Shown here: positions 1-6,472 of the stretch, in pieces
How the letters are laid out: each line of letters begins with the position of its first letter
Numbering within the stretch: position 1 is the first letter of the stretch
Source of the DNA: Betaproteobacteria bacterium UBA5582
GTDB taxonomy: Bacteria; Pseudomonadota; Gammaproteobacteria; Burkholderiales; Rhodocyclaceae
Assembly (NCBI GenBank): GCA_002425245.1
Contig: DILW01000009.1
Coordinates: 1-15,117 of the forward strand
Reading direction: 5' to 3'
DNA: 15,117 bases
Notes under the pieces: generated by a model
Database searches by the model: none
Told to the model about the DNA's origin: nothing
The model's input: the letters and a program-made list of their open reading frames with translations, nothing else
Translations under genes and position numbers: made by a program

Positions 1-177
1 GGCCAGGCCGACGGCGTTGATGGCGCCGGCCGAAGTGCCGCAGATGATCGGGAAGGGATTGCGCCGCCGTTGCCGGCCGGCCAGCTTGCTCACCGCCAGC
101 AGCACGCCGACCTGGTAGGCGGCGCGGGCGCCGCCGCCGGTCAGTACCAGTGCAGTCGGCTGGCCGTGATTGGGCAT
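1..177 (-). CDS. Patatin-like phospholipase, N-terminal part (runs off left edge)
   Basis: Only the first 59 codons are present; the rest lies beyond the left edge. Read on the minus strand from an ATG at 177, the protein has the two N-terminal hallmarks of patatin-like acyl hydrolases. One is a glycine-rich oxyanion-hole segment, TGGGARAAYQVGVL, at about residues 13-26. The other is the nucleophile elbow GTSAGA (G-x-S-x-G) at about residues 47-52, whose serine would be the catalytic nucleophile. The catalytic Asp-Gly of the Ser-Asp dyad would be off-window. The family hydrolyses ester bonds of phospholipids or other lipids; the substrate cannot be inferred here. There is no obvious signal peptide, so a cytoplasmic or membrane-associated enzyme is likely. 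No clear Shine-Dalgarno precedes the start, but a perfect TATAAT lies about 30 bp upstream. It is divergent from the radical SAM gene. Confidence 0.9.
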   Translation of the reverse strand, partial: MPNHGQPTALVLTGGGARAAYQVGVLLAVSKLAGRQRRRNPFPIICGTSAGAINAVGLA

Positions 178-195
178 GGAATGAGGATTCGCCAA

Positions 196-1053
196 ATGAG
201 TGCGGAATTATACAATGCAGGCATGCTCACTACCGACGATCACAGCCGCGCCAGCGCCGGCCTCCGCTATGTCTACCCGGTTGTCTCGCGCCGCGCCGGC
301 GGCGTTTCGGTGGGCGTCAATCTCAATCCGAACAACGCCTGCAACTGGGCCTGCCTGTATTGCCAGGTCGAGGGGCTGACGCGCGGCGGGCCGCCACCGC
401 TTGACCTCAATCTGCTGGAAAGCGAACTCAGTGGTTTCCTTGAGGCGGCGATCCATGGCGATTATCTGGTCCGTCACGTGCCACCCGCTGCCCGGCGGCT
501 CATGGATGTGGCCTTTTCCGGCAACGGCGAGCCGACTTCGGCCCCCGAGTTCGCCGATGCCGTGACGCGGGTGGGGCTGGTGCTCCGGCGTTTCGGCCTG
601 AGCGTGCCGGTGCGCCTGATCACCAATGGCAGTCTGCTGCACCGGCCGGCCGTACAGAACGGCATCCGCCAGCTGGGCGAGCTCGGCGGTGAGGTCTGGT
701 ACAAGCTGGATCGGGCGACGGCGGGCGAAGCTGCCGAAATCAACGGCGTCGCCTGGGTGCCGGAAAAGGCGGTGCGCAATCTGGAAAGCTGCGCCGCGCT
801 GGCGCCGACCTGGGTGCAGACCTGCTGGTTCGCCCTCGACGGCCAGGCACCATCGGCGGCGTCGGCCGATGCCTATTGCCGCCTGTTGCAGCCGCTGGCC
901 GAGAAGCTGGCCGGAGTACACCTCTACGGCTTGGCGCGGCCATCGATGCAACCAGCGGCGCCAAGGCTGACGGCCTTGCCGGTCGAAACCCTGCAGCAGT
1001 TCGCTGCGCAGATCGAAAAAAATACGGGCCTGCGGGTGATCGTCTCACCCTGA
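196..1053 (+). CDS. Uncharacterised radical SAM protein
   Basis: From an ATG at 196 the protein has 285 residues. It carries the radical SAM cluster motif C-x3-C-x2-C (Cys49, Cys53, Cys56 in NACNWACLYCQ), which holds a 4Fe-4S cluster that cleaves S-adenosylmethionine to a 5'-deoxyadenosyl radical. A following FSGNGEPTS segment matches the SAM-binding 'GGE'-type motif, and LITNGSLL fits the next barrel strand. No C-terminal cysteine-rich SPASM-like extension is visible. The substrate is unknown; I recall related 'radical SAM protein' entries in betaproteobacteria but no assigned reaction. I chose the start at 196 for its upstream GAGGA with an 8-nt spacer. An ATG at 223 (MLTTDDHS) also fits, because homology-like sequence begins just after it. 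Codons before 196 overlap the divergent phospholipase gene and are probably not translated. The gene converges on the XRE regulator, 38 bp away. Confidence 0.85.
   Translation: MSAELYNAGMLTTDDHSRASAGLRYVYPVVSRRAGGVSVGVNLNPNNACNWACLYCQVEGLTRGGPPPLDLNLLESELSGFLEAAIHGDYLVRHVPPAARRLMDVAFSGNGEPTSAPEFADAVTRVGLVLRRFGLSVPVRLITNGSLLHRPAVQNGIRQLGELGGEVWYKLDRATAGEAAEINGVAWVPEKAVRNLESCAALAPTWVQTCWFALDGQAPSAASADAYCRLLQPLAEKLAGVHLYGLARPSMQPAAPRLTALPVETLQQFAAQIEKNTGLRVIVSP
207..212 (-). promoter_or_regulatory. Predicted -10 box (TATAAT) for the patatin-like gene
   Basis: On the minus strand this is a perfect TATAAT hexamer, about 30 bp upstream of the phospholipase ATG. Transcription would start near 200 and leave a leader of about 23 nt. 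No convincing TTGACA-like -35 box is seen 16-18 bp further upstream. The element overlaps the start region of the divergent radical SAM gene, so the two genes would share very little control DNA. Prediction by eye only. Confidence 0.35.
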
Positions 1054-1071
1054 GGCCCGTCGTGGCTGTTG

Positions 1072-1087
1072 CGCCCCTTCCGGGGCG
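1072..1087. terminator. Small GC-rich hairpin between convergent genes
   Basis: CGCCCC and GGGGCG form a perfect 6-bp stem around a TTCC loop in the 38-bp gap between the convergent radical SAM and XRE genes. The position suits a bidirectional terminator. Neither side has a clear T-run, so intrinsic termination would be weak. Confidence 0.3.
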
Positions 1088-1091
1088 TCAA

Positions 1092-1397
1092 TCAGGCTGC
1101 CTTCTTGGCGTGGTTGCGCGCCGACTTCTTCAGCGACTTGTACAGCTCAGGCTCCTGAGCCTTGATGTACTCGACGATTTCCAGGTCTTCGCGCTTGACG
1201 GTGCGGATGTCGATCTGCTCGACGTGAACCAGACGGAGCAGTTCGCGTACCGGCTTGGGCATGTTGCGGCCGCTCTCGTAACGCGAGCCGCCGCTCTGGG
1301 TCACGCCCAGGGCCGACCAGAACTGTTGTTGATTGAGGCCGAGCTTGCGGCGAATTTCGCGGGCGTCGATCTTTTCGATGGTTTTGACAGATGTCAT
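1092..1397 (-). CDS. XRE-family helix-turn-helix transcriptional regulator
   Basis: This 101-residue protein has an N-terminal Cro/CI-type helix-turn-helix at about residues 13-45. LNQQQFWSALGV forms the first helices and TQSGGSRYESGR the recognition helix and the turn after it. The C-terminal half is charged and ends in a lysine-rich tail (KSARNHAKKAA) that could bind DNA or RNA nonspecifically. The length fits single-domain XRE regulators without a ligand-binding domain. A strong AAGGAGAG Shine-Dalgarno lies about 6 nt before the ATG. A good promoter (TTGCCG, 17 bp, TAGAAT) lies upstream, with an inverted repeat bracketing its -10 box, which suggests autoregulation. The CBS-domain gene is divergent and may share the operator. 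The direct targets are unknown. Confidence 0.88.
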   Translation of the reverse strand: MTSVKTIEKIDAREIRRKLGLNQQQFWSALGVTQSGGSRYESGRNMPKPVRELLRLVHVEQIDIRTVKREDLEIVEYIKAQEPELYKSLKKSARNHAKKAA

Positions 1398-1456
1398 GGA
1401 AATCTCTCCTTGGAGTAAATGGGGTTTTATCTAACTGTCTTGTGACGGTATAACTT

Positions 1457-1492
1457 ACGTCATAAGAAAAATTCTATATGCAACTATGACGT
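1457..1492. promoter_or_regulatory. Putative operator: inverted repeat ACGTCATA-N20-TATGACGT
   Basis: Perfect 8-bp inverted-repeat arms lie at 1457-1464 and 1485-1492, flanking the predicted -10 box of the XRE gene. The right arm also overlaps a candidate -35 box (ATGACG, 1486-1491) for the divergent CBS-domain gene. A third copy of the core TGACG lies at 1443-1447, outside the left arm. Arm-to-arm centre spacing is 28 bp, between two and three helical turns. This is the layout expected of a repressor site controlling both divergent genes; the XRE protein is the obvious candidate binder, which is inference. Confidence 0.45.
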
Positions 1493-1499
1493 TCGGCAA
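1471..1499 (-). promoter_or_regulatory. Predicted sigma70-type promoter of the XRE regulator
   Basis: Read on the minus strand, the -35 box is TTGCCG (1494-1499, 4 of 6 consensus bases). A 17-bp spacer follows, then the -10 box TAGAAT (1471-1476, 5 of 6). Transcription should start near 1464, about 67 nt ahead of the regulator's ATG. It is the best-matching promoter in the window. One arm of an inverted repeat lies in the spacer and the other at the predicted start site. Confidence 0.55.
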
Positions 1500-1515
1500 G
1501 TACCAAAGCTATAAA
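1486..1515 (+). promoter_or_regulatory. Candidate distal promoter of the CBS-domain gene
   Basis: ATGACG (1486-1491, 4 of 6) and TATAAA (1510-1515, 5 of 6) are separated by 18 bp. This would give a leader of about 140 nt before the CBS gene. The leader contains a run of seven T residues (1537-1543) and a CCGCGCGCGG palindrome (1585-1594). A nearer candidate promoter is listed separately, and I cannot tell which is used. Confidence 0.35.
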
Positions 1516-1598
1516 TTTTGTTAAAGACGGCGATAGTTTTTTTCTCTCACCTGTCATTGCCTCCGTGCGGGCGATGGCAGTCCTCCGCGCGCGGGCCT

Positions 1599-1626
1599 TT
1601 GCGATTTTCTGCGCTTAATCTAAGAT
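1599..1626 (+). promoter_or_regulatory. Candidate proximal promoter of the CBS-domain gene
   Basis: TTGCGA (1599-1604) and TAAGAT (1621-1626) are separated by 16 bp, each matching 4 of 6 consensus bases. Transcription would start near 1633 and leave a leader of about 31 nt that includes the strong Shine-Dalgarno AAGGAGAG. Confidence 0.3.
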
Positions 1627-1663
1627 CGCCTGGACAAGCCAATGCGGCATCAAGGAGAGAACA

Positions 1664-2110
1664 ATGCAGGTCAGGGAAATACTCAGTGTCAAGGGTGGCG
1701 CGCTCTATACCGCAACACCGCAGCAGACGCTGGCTTCGGCCATCGCCACCATGGCCGACCTCGATGTCGGTTCGCTGGTGGTGATGGACGCCGGGCGCAT
1801 GGTCGGCATCGTCACCTTCCGCGAAGTGCTCAAGGCGCTCAAGGCGGCCGGCGGGCAGGGAACCGAAGTGGCGCTGGGCGAGGTGATGGTGGCCAATCCG
1901 GTAACGGCCTATCCCGACATGGAGGCCAATGACCTGCGCCGCTTGATGATCGAAAAGCACTCGCGCTACCTGCCGGTGGTCGATCAGGGGCAGCTGCTTG
2001 GCGTCATTTCCTTCCTCGATGTGGCCAAGGCAGTGCTCGAAGAGCAAAGCCTGGAAAACGCCATGCTCAAGAGCTACATCAAGAACTGGCCGGACGAGGC
2101 GCCGGCCTGA
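1664..2110 (+). CDS. Two-CBS-domain protein
   Basis: The 148-residue protein is little more than a tandem CBS (Bateman) module: CBS1 at about residues 8-63 and CBS2 at about 77-133. The typical 'GSLVVMDAGRMVGIVTFREVL' and 'RYLPVVDQGQLLGVISFLDV' strand-turn-helix segments are both visible. Such modules bind adenine nucleotides or related ligands (AMP, ATP, SAM, NADH) and usually sense energy or redox state by regulating a partner. No catalytic or transport domain is fused here, so it would act on another protein or as a soluble sensor. There is no signal peptide. The start is secured by AAGGAGAG ending 4 nt before the ATG. It is divergent from the XRE regulator and 66 bp upstream of aroC, which seems to have its own promoter. 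The ligand is not predictable from sequence. Confidence 0.9.
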   Translation: MQVREILSVKGGALYTATPQQTLASAIATMADLDVGSLVVMDAGRMVGIVTFREVLKALKAAGGQGTEVALGEVMVANPVTAYPDMEANDLRRLMIEKHSRYLPVVDQGQLLGVISFLDVAKAVLEEQSLENAMLKSYIKNWPDEAPA

Positions 2111-2140
2111 GTGCCAGCCTGCTGGTGGCCGGGAGCGGCG

Positions 2141-2149
2141 TGCTAAACT
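2141..2149 (+). promoter_or_regulatory. Candidate extended -10 promoter for aroC
   Basis: TGCTAAACT matches the extended -10 form TGn plus TATAAT-like hexamer (4 of 6). A transcript from about 2157 would have a leader of some 20 nt before the aroC ATG. No good -35 box is visible, which is usual for extended -10 promoters. Confidence 0.35.
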
Positions 2150-2176
2150 CCGCCCTCCCGAAAATGGTGTGAATTC

Positions 2177-3268
2177 ATGTCCGGCAATACCTTTGGCACC
2201 CTGTTCACTGTAACTTCCTTTGGCGAATCGCACGGCCCGGCGATCGGTTGCGTCGTCGACGGCTGCCCGCCAGGGCTGGCCTTGTGTGAGGCCGACATCC
2301 AGGCCGAACTGGACCGGCGCAAGCCGGGGACCTCGCGCCATGTGACCCAGCGGCGCGAGCCGGATACCGTCGAGATCCTGTCCGGCGTCTTCGAGGGCAA
2401 GACCACGGGTACGCCGATTGCCCTGCTGATCCGCAATCAGGACCAGCGCAGCAAGGATTACGGCAACATCGCGACGACTTTTCGTCCCGGTCACGCCGAC
2501 TATACGTATACCCAGAAGTACGGTTTCCGCGATTACCGCGGCGGCGGCCGTTCTTCGGCCCGTGAGACGGCGGTTCGCGTCGCCGCCGGGGCGATCGCCC
2601 GCAAGTGGTTGAAGGAGCGTTACGGCGTCAGCATTCGTGGCTGGATGAGCGCGCTTGGGCCGATCGAGATTCCTTTCGTCAGCGCCGACGACATCGACGG
2701 CAACGCCTTCTTCGCCCCCAACGCCGCGCTGGTGCCGACGCTGGAAAGCTACATGGACGACTTGCGCAAATCGCTCGATTCGGTCGGCGCGAAGATCACG
2801 GTGACTGCCGACGGCGTGCCGCCGGGCTGGGGCGAGCCGGTGTTCGACCGGCTCGATGCCGAGATCGCCTACGCGATGATGGGCATCAACGCGGTCAAGG
2901 GGGTCGAGGTCGGCGACGGTTTCGCCTCGGTTGCCCAGAAGGGCAGCGAGCACGGCGACGAGATGACGCCGCAGGGCTTTGCCAGCAACCACGCCGGCGG
3001 CATTCTTGGCGGTATTTCGACCGGCCAGCGGATCGTCGTCAACATGGCGATCAAGCCGACTTCGTCGATTGCCCAGGCGCGCCGTTCGATCGATATCGAT
3101 GGCAACGCGGTCGAGGTGGCGACCCAGGGGCGGCACGATCCCTGCGTCGGCATCCGGGCGACGCCGATTGCTGAGGCGATGCTGGCGCTGGTGCTGATCG
3201 ATCACGCGCTGCGTCACCGGGCGCAGTGCGGCGACGTCGTGTGTACGACGCCGCGCCTGCCCGGTTGA
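2177..3268 (+). CDS. aroC: Chorismate synthase
   Basis: AroC catalyses the last shikimate-pathway step. It removes phosphate from 5-enolpyruvylshikimate-3-phosphate to give chorismate, the precursor of tryptophan, phenylalanine, tyrosine and folate, and needs reduced FMN. The 363 residues match the usual length. Signatures seen include FGESHGP near the N-terminus (residues 15-21, with conserved His19), RPGHADYTY, GGGRSSARET and SNHAGGILGGISTGQ, which line the flavin and substrate site. The end, HALRHRAQCGDVV, is also typical. The protein is cytosolic and works as a tetramer in characterised members. The start MSGNTFGTLF fits the family exactly, although its Shine-Dalgarno is poor. It probably has its own extended -10 promoter. 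Its product feeds the Trp branch encoded at the far end of the window (trpF, trpB), but at this distance the genes are not one operon. Confidence 0.98.
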   Translation: MSGNTFGTLFTVTSFGESHGPAIGCVVDGCPPGLALCEADIQAELDRRKPGTSRHVTQRREPDTVEILSGVFEGKTTGTPIALLIRNQDQRSKDYGNIATTFRPGHADYTYTQKYGFRDYRGGGRSSARETAVRVAAGAIARKWLKERYGVSIRGWMSALGPIEIPFVSADDIDGNAFFAPNAALVPTLESYMDDLRKSLDSVGAKITVTADGVPPGWGEPVFDRLDAEIAYAMMGINAVKGVEVGDGFASVAQKGSEHGDEMTPQGFASNHAGGILGGISTGQRIVVNMAIKPTSSIAQARRSIDIDGNAVEVATQGRHDPCVGIRATPIAEAMLALVLIDHALRHRAQCGDVVCTTPRLPG

Positions 3269-3323
3269 ATATTTCCACGGGCTGGCCCTGGCGGTCGGCC
3301 ATGTCTACTAGAAGGGGAGCATC

Positions 3324-3587
3324 ATGCAGGTTGACCATCACGATCTACTCAGCGAATTCCCGGAGTTCGCCGATGCCATCGCCGCCCTGAAGGCGGGTAA
3401 TGCGCTGTTTTCGCGCCAGCTTGCCAGCTACAACCGGCTGACCGGCAAGGTCGAGGACCTCGAAGAGCACGACATGCCGGTTGCCGACTTCACGCTGGAA
3501 GACATGAAGAAGCAGCGGGTCAAGCTCAAGGACGAGCTCTACCACCTGCTGCTGGCTTTCCGCGCCGGCCAGCAGTCCGCCCGCTGA
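3324..3587 (+). CDS. YdcH/DUF465 family small protein
   Basis: This 87-residue, highly charged, helical protein has the family's hallmark layout. An N-terminal His/Asp-rich stretch with 'LLSEFPEFADAI' is followed by a long predicted coiled helix (LKAGNALFSRQLASYNRLTGKVEDLE) and the conserved C-terminal 'KKQRVKLKDELYHLL'. It matches the widespread DUF465 (YdcH) family, whose function is unknown. No signal peptide or membrane segment is present. A strong AAGGGGAG Shine-Dalgarno precedes the ATG. It lies 55 bp after aroC and 40 bp before the MFS gene, so it may be co-transcribed with either. Confidence 0.88.
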   Translation: MQVDHHDLLSEFPEFADAIAALKAGNALFSRQLASYNRLTGKVEDLEEHDMPVADFTLEDMKKQRVKLKDELYHLLLAFRAGQQSAR

Positions 3588-3627
3588 GCCGGCCCCGGCC
3601 CGTCGACCACCATCCTTGGAGCGCGGC

Positions 3628-4806
3628 ATGCATGCCCTGCCGCACTGGCGTCTGTCGGGCTACTACTTTTTCTATTTCGCCTTCATCGGCGCCTTCTCGC
3701 CGTACTTCGGGCTCTATCTCCAGTCGCTGAGTTTCTCGGCCTGGGACATCGGCCTGCTGATGTCGCAGATGCAGTTGATGCGCCTGTTCGGCCCCAATCT
3801 GTGGGGCTGGCTGGTCGATCATTTCGGTCACCGCCTGGCCGTCATCCGGCTGGCCGGGGCGGTCGGGCTGGCCGGCTTTCTCGCCTTCTTCTGGCTGGAC
3901 CGCCTGCCCGGCATGCTGGTCGCCATGGCGGTGCTGGCGCTGTTCTGGAGTGCCGCGCTGCCCTTGGTCGAAACCCTGACTTTCGATCACCTGCGCGAGG
4001 ATCGTGGGCGCTACGGCAAGATTCGCGTGTGGGGCTCGGTCGGCTTCATTGTCGCGGTGATGGGTACCGGTGCCTTGCTCGATTGGGTGGCGCCGGTCGG
4101 TGTGCTCTGGGTCTGCGCTTTCATCCTGCTCGGCATCCTGGCCTTCGCCCTGGTGCTGCCGGAAGCGCCGGTACATGTGTCGACCGGCGAAGAAACGCCG
4201 ATCCGCGACATCCTGCGCCAGCCGCGGGTGCTGGCGCTGATGGGCGCGTGTTTCGCCATGTCGGCAGCGCATGGCGGTTTCTACGTGTTCTACTCGATTC
4301 ACCTGAGCGGCCACGGCTATGCCAAGACGGCGGTCGGTCTGCTCTGGTCGCTCGGCGTCGTCGCCGAGATCGGCGTATTTCTGCTGATGGCGCGGATCAC
4401 CCGCCGCTACAGCCTGCGCGACATCCTGCTGCTGAGTTTTGCCGCGGCCGTGCTGCGCTTCCTGCTGATGGGCTGGGCGGTCGAGTCGGCGGCGGCGATG
4501 ATCTTCGTCCAGTTGCTGCACGGCCTGACTTTCGGCGCCTACCATGCCGCCGCCATCGCCGCAGTCAACCAGTGGTTCCCCGGTAAGGCCCAAGGGCGCG
4601 GGCAGGCGCTTTATTCCAGCCTGTCCTTCGGCGCCGGTGGCCTGGTCGGGGCCCTGATCAGCGGCAGAACCTGGGACGACTGGGGCGCCGGCTGGACTTT
4701 TTCGCTCGGCTCGCTCTTCGCGCTGGCCGGCTTGCTGCTGGTCTGGCGCTGGGTGAGCGCGGATGCGCTGCTGCCGACGGAAAAAACGCCCGATCCTGTG
4801 CAATAA
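3628..4806 (+). CDS. MFS transporter, HcaT/LacY-like branch (MFS_1_like)
   Basis: From the ATG at 3628 the protein has 392 residues with about 12 hydrophobic segments, the usual size of a major facilitator. The first helix (GYYFFYFAFIGAFSPYFGLYL) and the GWLVDHFGHR loop (residues 60-69, the MFS motif A between helices 2 and 3) resemble the branch holding E. coli HcaT, a putative phenylpropionate permease, and LacY. A charged cytoplasmic middle loop (about residues 180-200, 'STGEETPIRDIL') separates the two six-helix halves. The substrate cannot be told from sequence. I chose ATG 3628 rather than the in-frame TTG at 3616 because GGAG (3618-3621) is correctly placed before the ATG. Its stop codon overlaps the predicted leuC promoter; leuC starts 31 bp later. 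Confidence 0.9.
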   Translation: MHALPHWRLSGYYFFYFAFIGAFSPYFGLYLQSLSFSAWDIGLLMSQMQLMRLFGPNLWGWLVDHFGHRLAVIRLAGAVGLAGFLAFFWLDRLPGMLVAMAVLALFWSAALPLVETLTFDHLREDRGRYGKIRVWGSVGFIVAVMGTGALLDWVAPVGVLWVCAFILLGILAFALVLPEAPVHVSTGEETPIRDILRQPRVLALMGACFAMSAAHGGFYVFYSIHLSGHGYAKTAVGLLWSLGVVAEIGVFLLMARITRRYSLRDILLLSFAAAVLRFLLMGWAVESAAAMIFVQLLHGLTFGAYHAAAIAAVNQWFPGKAQGRGQALYSSLSFGAGGLVGALISGRTWDDWGAGWTFSLGSLFALAGLLLVWRWVSADALLPTEKTPDPVQ

Positions 4807-4807
4807 T
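4799..4807 (+). promoter_or_regulatory. Candidate extended -10 promoter for the leucine cluster
   Basis: TGCAATAAT fits TGn plus AATAAT (5 of 6 to TATAAT) and overlaps the stop codon of the MFS gene. Transcription would start near 4814, leaving a leader of about 24 nt before leuC. That is too short for a classical leucine leader-peptide attenuator, so regulation of that kind is not expected here. The -35 region is poor. Confidence 0.4.
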
Positions 4808-4837
4808 TCAAGGCTTTACCGCACACTGCCAGGTCCC

Positions 4838-6244
4838 ATGTCGAAGACACTTTACGACAAGCTGTGGGAGAACCACGTCGTCCATCAGGAAGCGGACGGC
4901 ACGGCCCTCCTTTATATCGATCGTCACCTCGTCCACGAAGTGACCAGCCCGCAGGCCTTCGAGGGTCTGAAGCTGGCCGGTCGCAAGCCGTGGCGCGTTT
5001 CGTCCATCGTGTCGACGCCCGATCACAACACGCCGACCGATCACTGGGACGAAGGGATCAAGGATCCGATCTCCCGCCTGCAGGTCGAAACGCTCGATGC
5101 CAACATCCGCGAGGTCGGCGCGCTCGCCTACTTCCCGTTCAAGGACCCGCGGATGGGCATCCTGCACGTCGTCGGTCCGGAAAACGGCGCCACGCTGCCG
5201 GGCATGACCGTCGTCTGCGGCGATTCGCATACCTCGACGCACGGCGCCTTCGCCTGTCTGGCGCACGGCATCGGCACCTCCGAGGTCGAGCACGTGCTGG
5301 CCACGCAGTGTCTGGTGCAGAAGAAGTCGAAGACCATGCTGATCGCCGTCGAGGGCCGCCTCGGCAAGGGTGTCACCGCCAAGGACGTGGCGCTGGCCAT
5401 CATCGGCGCCATCGGCACCGCCGGCGGTACCGGCTATGCCGTCGAATTCGGTGGCAGCGCGATCCGCAGCCTGTCGATGGAAGGGCGCATGACCCTGTGC
5501 AACATGGCCATCGAAGGCGGCGCCCGGATGGGCTTCGTCGCCGTCGACGACACCACGATCAACTACCTGAAGGGCCGGCCGTTCTCGCCGCAGGGCGAAA
5601 CCTGGGACAAGGCGGTCGCCTACTGGCGCACCCTGCATTCCGACCCGGGCGCGCAGTTCGATCGCGTGGTCACGCTCAAGGCCGAGGACATCCGGCCGCA
5701 GGTGACCTGGGGCACGTCGCCGGAAATGGTGGTCGGCATCGACGCCGTCGTTCCCGATCCGGCCAAGGAAGCCGATCCGGTCAAGCGCGAGGGCATGGAG
5801 CGCGCGCTGCAGTACATGGGGCTCAACCCGAATACGCCGATCCAGAACATCGCCATCGACAAGGTCTTCATCGGTTCGTGCACCAATTCGCGGATCGAGG
5901 ACCTGCGTCAGGCTGCCGCCGTGCTCAAGGGGCGGCGCGTCGCCGCCAACGTCAAGCTGGCGCTGGCTGTGCCGGGTTCCGGGCTGGTCAAGCGCCAGGC
6001 CGAGGAAGAAGGCCTCGATAAAGTGTTCGTTGCTGCCGGTTTCGAGTGGCGCGAGCCTGGATGCTCGATGTGCCTGGCGATGAACGCCGACCGCCTGGAG
6101 CCGGGCGAGCGCTGTGCCTCGACCTCGAACCGCAATTTCGAAGGGCGCCAGGGGCCGGGTGGCCGGACTCACCTGGTCAGCCCGGCGATGGCGGCAGCAG
6201 CGGCGATTGCCGGTCGTTTTGCCGACGTCCGGGACGTCCTCTGA
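4838..6244 (+). CDS. leuC: 3-isopropylmalate dehydratase large subunit
   Basis: LeuC pairs with LeuD to isomerise 2-isopropylmalate to 3-isopropylmalate in leucine synthesis, using an aconitase-type 4Fe-4S cluster. The 468 residues match the family. The three cluster-ligand cysteines are visible: Cys348 in FIGSCTNSR, and Cys409 and Cys412 in GCSMCLAMN. The CGDSHTSTHGAF and GIGTSEVEHVLATQ segments are also diagnostic. The start at 4838 gives the family N-terminus MSKTLYDKLW; an upstream in-frame ATG at 4763 would lie inside the MFS gene. The Shine-Dalgarno (AGGT) is weak. It is followed 12 bp later by the small lipoprotein gene and then leuD, so the two subunit genes are separated by a third reading frame but are probably co-transcribed. 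Confidence 0.98.
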   Translation: MSKTLYDKLWENHVVHQEADGTALLYIDRHLVHEVTSPQAFEGLKLAGRKPWRVSSIVSTPDHNTPTDHWDEGIKDPISRLQVETLDANIREVGALAYFPFKDPRMGILHVVGPENGATLPGMTVVCGDSHTSTHGAFACLAHGIGTSEVEHVLATQCLVQKKSKTMLIAVEGRLGKGVTAKDVALAIIGAIGTAGGTGYAVEFGGSAIRSLSMEGRMTLCNMAIEGGARMGFVAVDDTTINYLKGRPFSPQGETWDKAVAYWRTLHSDPGAQFDRVVTLKAEDIRPQVTWGTSPEMVVGIDAVVPDPAKEADPVKREGMERALQYMGLNPNTPIQNIAIDKVFIGSCTNSRIEDLRQAAAVLKGRRVAANVKLALAVPGSGLVKRQAEEEGLDKVFVAAGFEWREPGCSMCLAMNADRLEPGERCASTSNRNFEGRQGPGGRTHLVSPAMAAAAAIAGRFADVRDVL

Positions 6245-6256
6245 GGATCGTTGGCG

Positions 6257-6472
6257 ATGCGTGTTTTGCCGGCTGTCGTGCTGTGTTTCGGGATTGCAGC
6301 GTGCAATACCGCGCAAGGCATCAAGAAGGATGTGGCGATCGGCGCCGAGAAAACCGGCGAGGTCCTGCAGAAGGGCGGCGAGGTCGTCGAGAGTGCCCTG
6401 CACAAGGGTGGTGAAGTTGTTGGCGGCGCGCTCCGGAAGGGCGGCGAAGCCGTGCAGAAGGTGGTGGATTAA
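6257..6472 (+). CDS. Entericidin-like small lipoprotein with 11-residue repeats
   Basis: A 71-residue protein. Its short signal peptide ends in the lipobox I-A-A-C, so Cys16 would be lipidated and become the first mature residue. Asn17 at +2 predicts outer-membrane sorting by the Lol rule. The CNTAQGIKKD start of the mature part resembles entericidin A/B lipoproteins, which are usually about 40-50 residues in full. The extra length comes from three tandem 11-residue units beginning KGGE (39-49, 50-60, 61-71), likely an amphipathic helix. I chose ATG 6257 because GAGGA (6243-6247) is correctly spaced for it and too close to the TTG at 6251. Its stop TAA overlaps the leuD ATG by one base, so translation of leuD may be coupled to it. 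I recall similar lipoproteins at this spot in other betaproteobacteria; their role is unknown. Confidence 0.82.
   Translation: MRVLPAVVLCFGIAACNTAQGIKKDVAIGAEKTGEVLQKGGEVVESALHKGGEVVGGALRKGGEAVQKVVD
6371..6469 (+). repeat. Three in-frame 33-bp tandem repeats in the lipoprotein gene
   Basis: Units at 6371-6403, 6404-6436 and 6437-6469 encode KGGEVVESALH, KGGEVVGGALR and KGGEAVQKVVD. The codons diverge while the first residues are kept (for example GGCGGCGAGGTCGTC against GGTGGTGAAGTTGTT). This argues for old duplication with selection on the protein, not a recent slippage event. Confidence 0.85.

Noticed and set aside
70..195. N-terminal extension of the radical SAM reading frame
   Set aside because: It overlaps the divergent phospholipase gene, has low-complexity Ala/Gln-rich wording, and a better ribosome site precedes ATG 196.
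1585..1594. CCGCGCGCGG palindrome as a protein-binding site
   Set aside because: A single GC-only palindrome in GC-rich DNA, with no second copy or conserved context visible.
1547..3217. Long minus-strand open frame (556 codons) opposite the CBS gene and aroC
   Set aside because: It is antisense to two clear genes, is rich in Arg/His/Asp as expected for mirror frames in GC-rich DNA, and shows no domain.
3526..4803. Minus-strand open frame (425 codons) opposite the MFS gene
   Set aside because: Gln/Arg/His-rich shadow frame of a clear membrane transporter, without recognisable motifs.
4808..6403. Minus-strand open frame (531 codons) opposite leuC
   Set aside because: Antisense to all motifs of leuC; its composition is that of a shadow frame.
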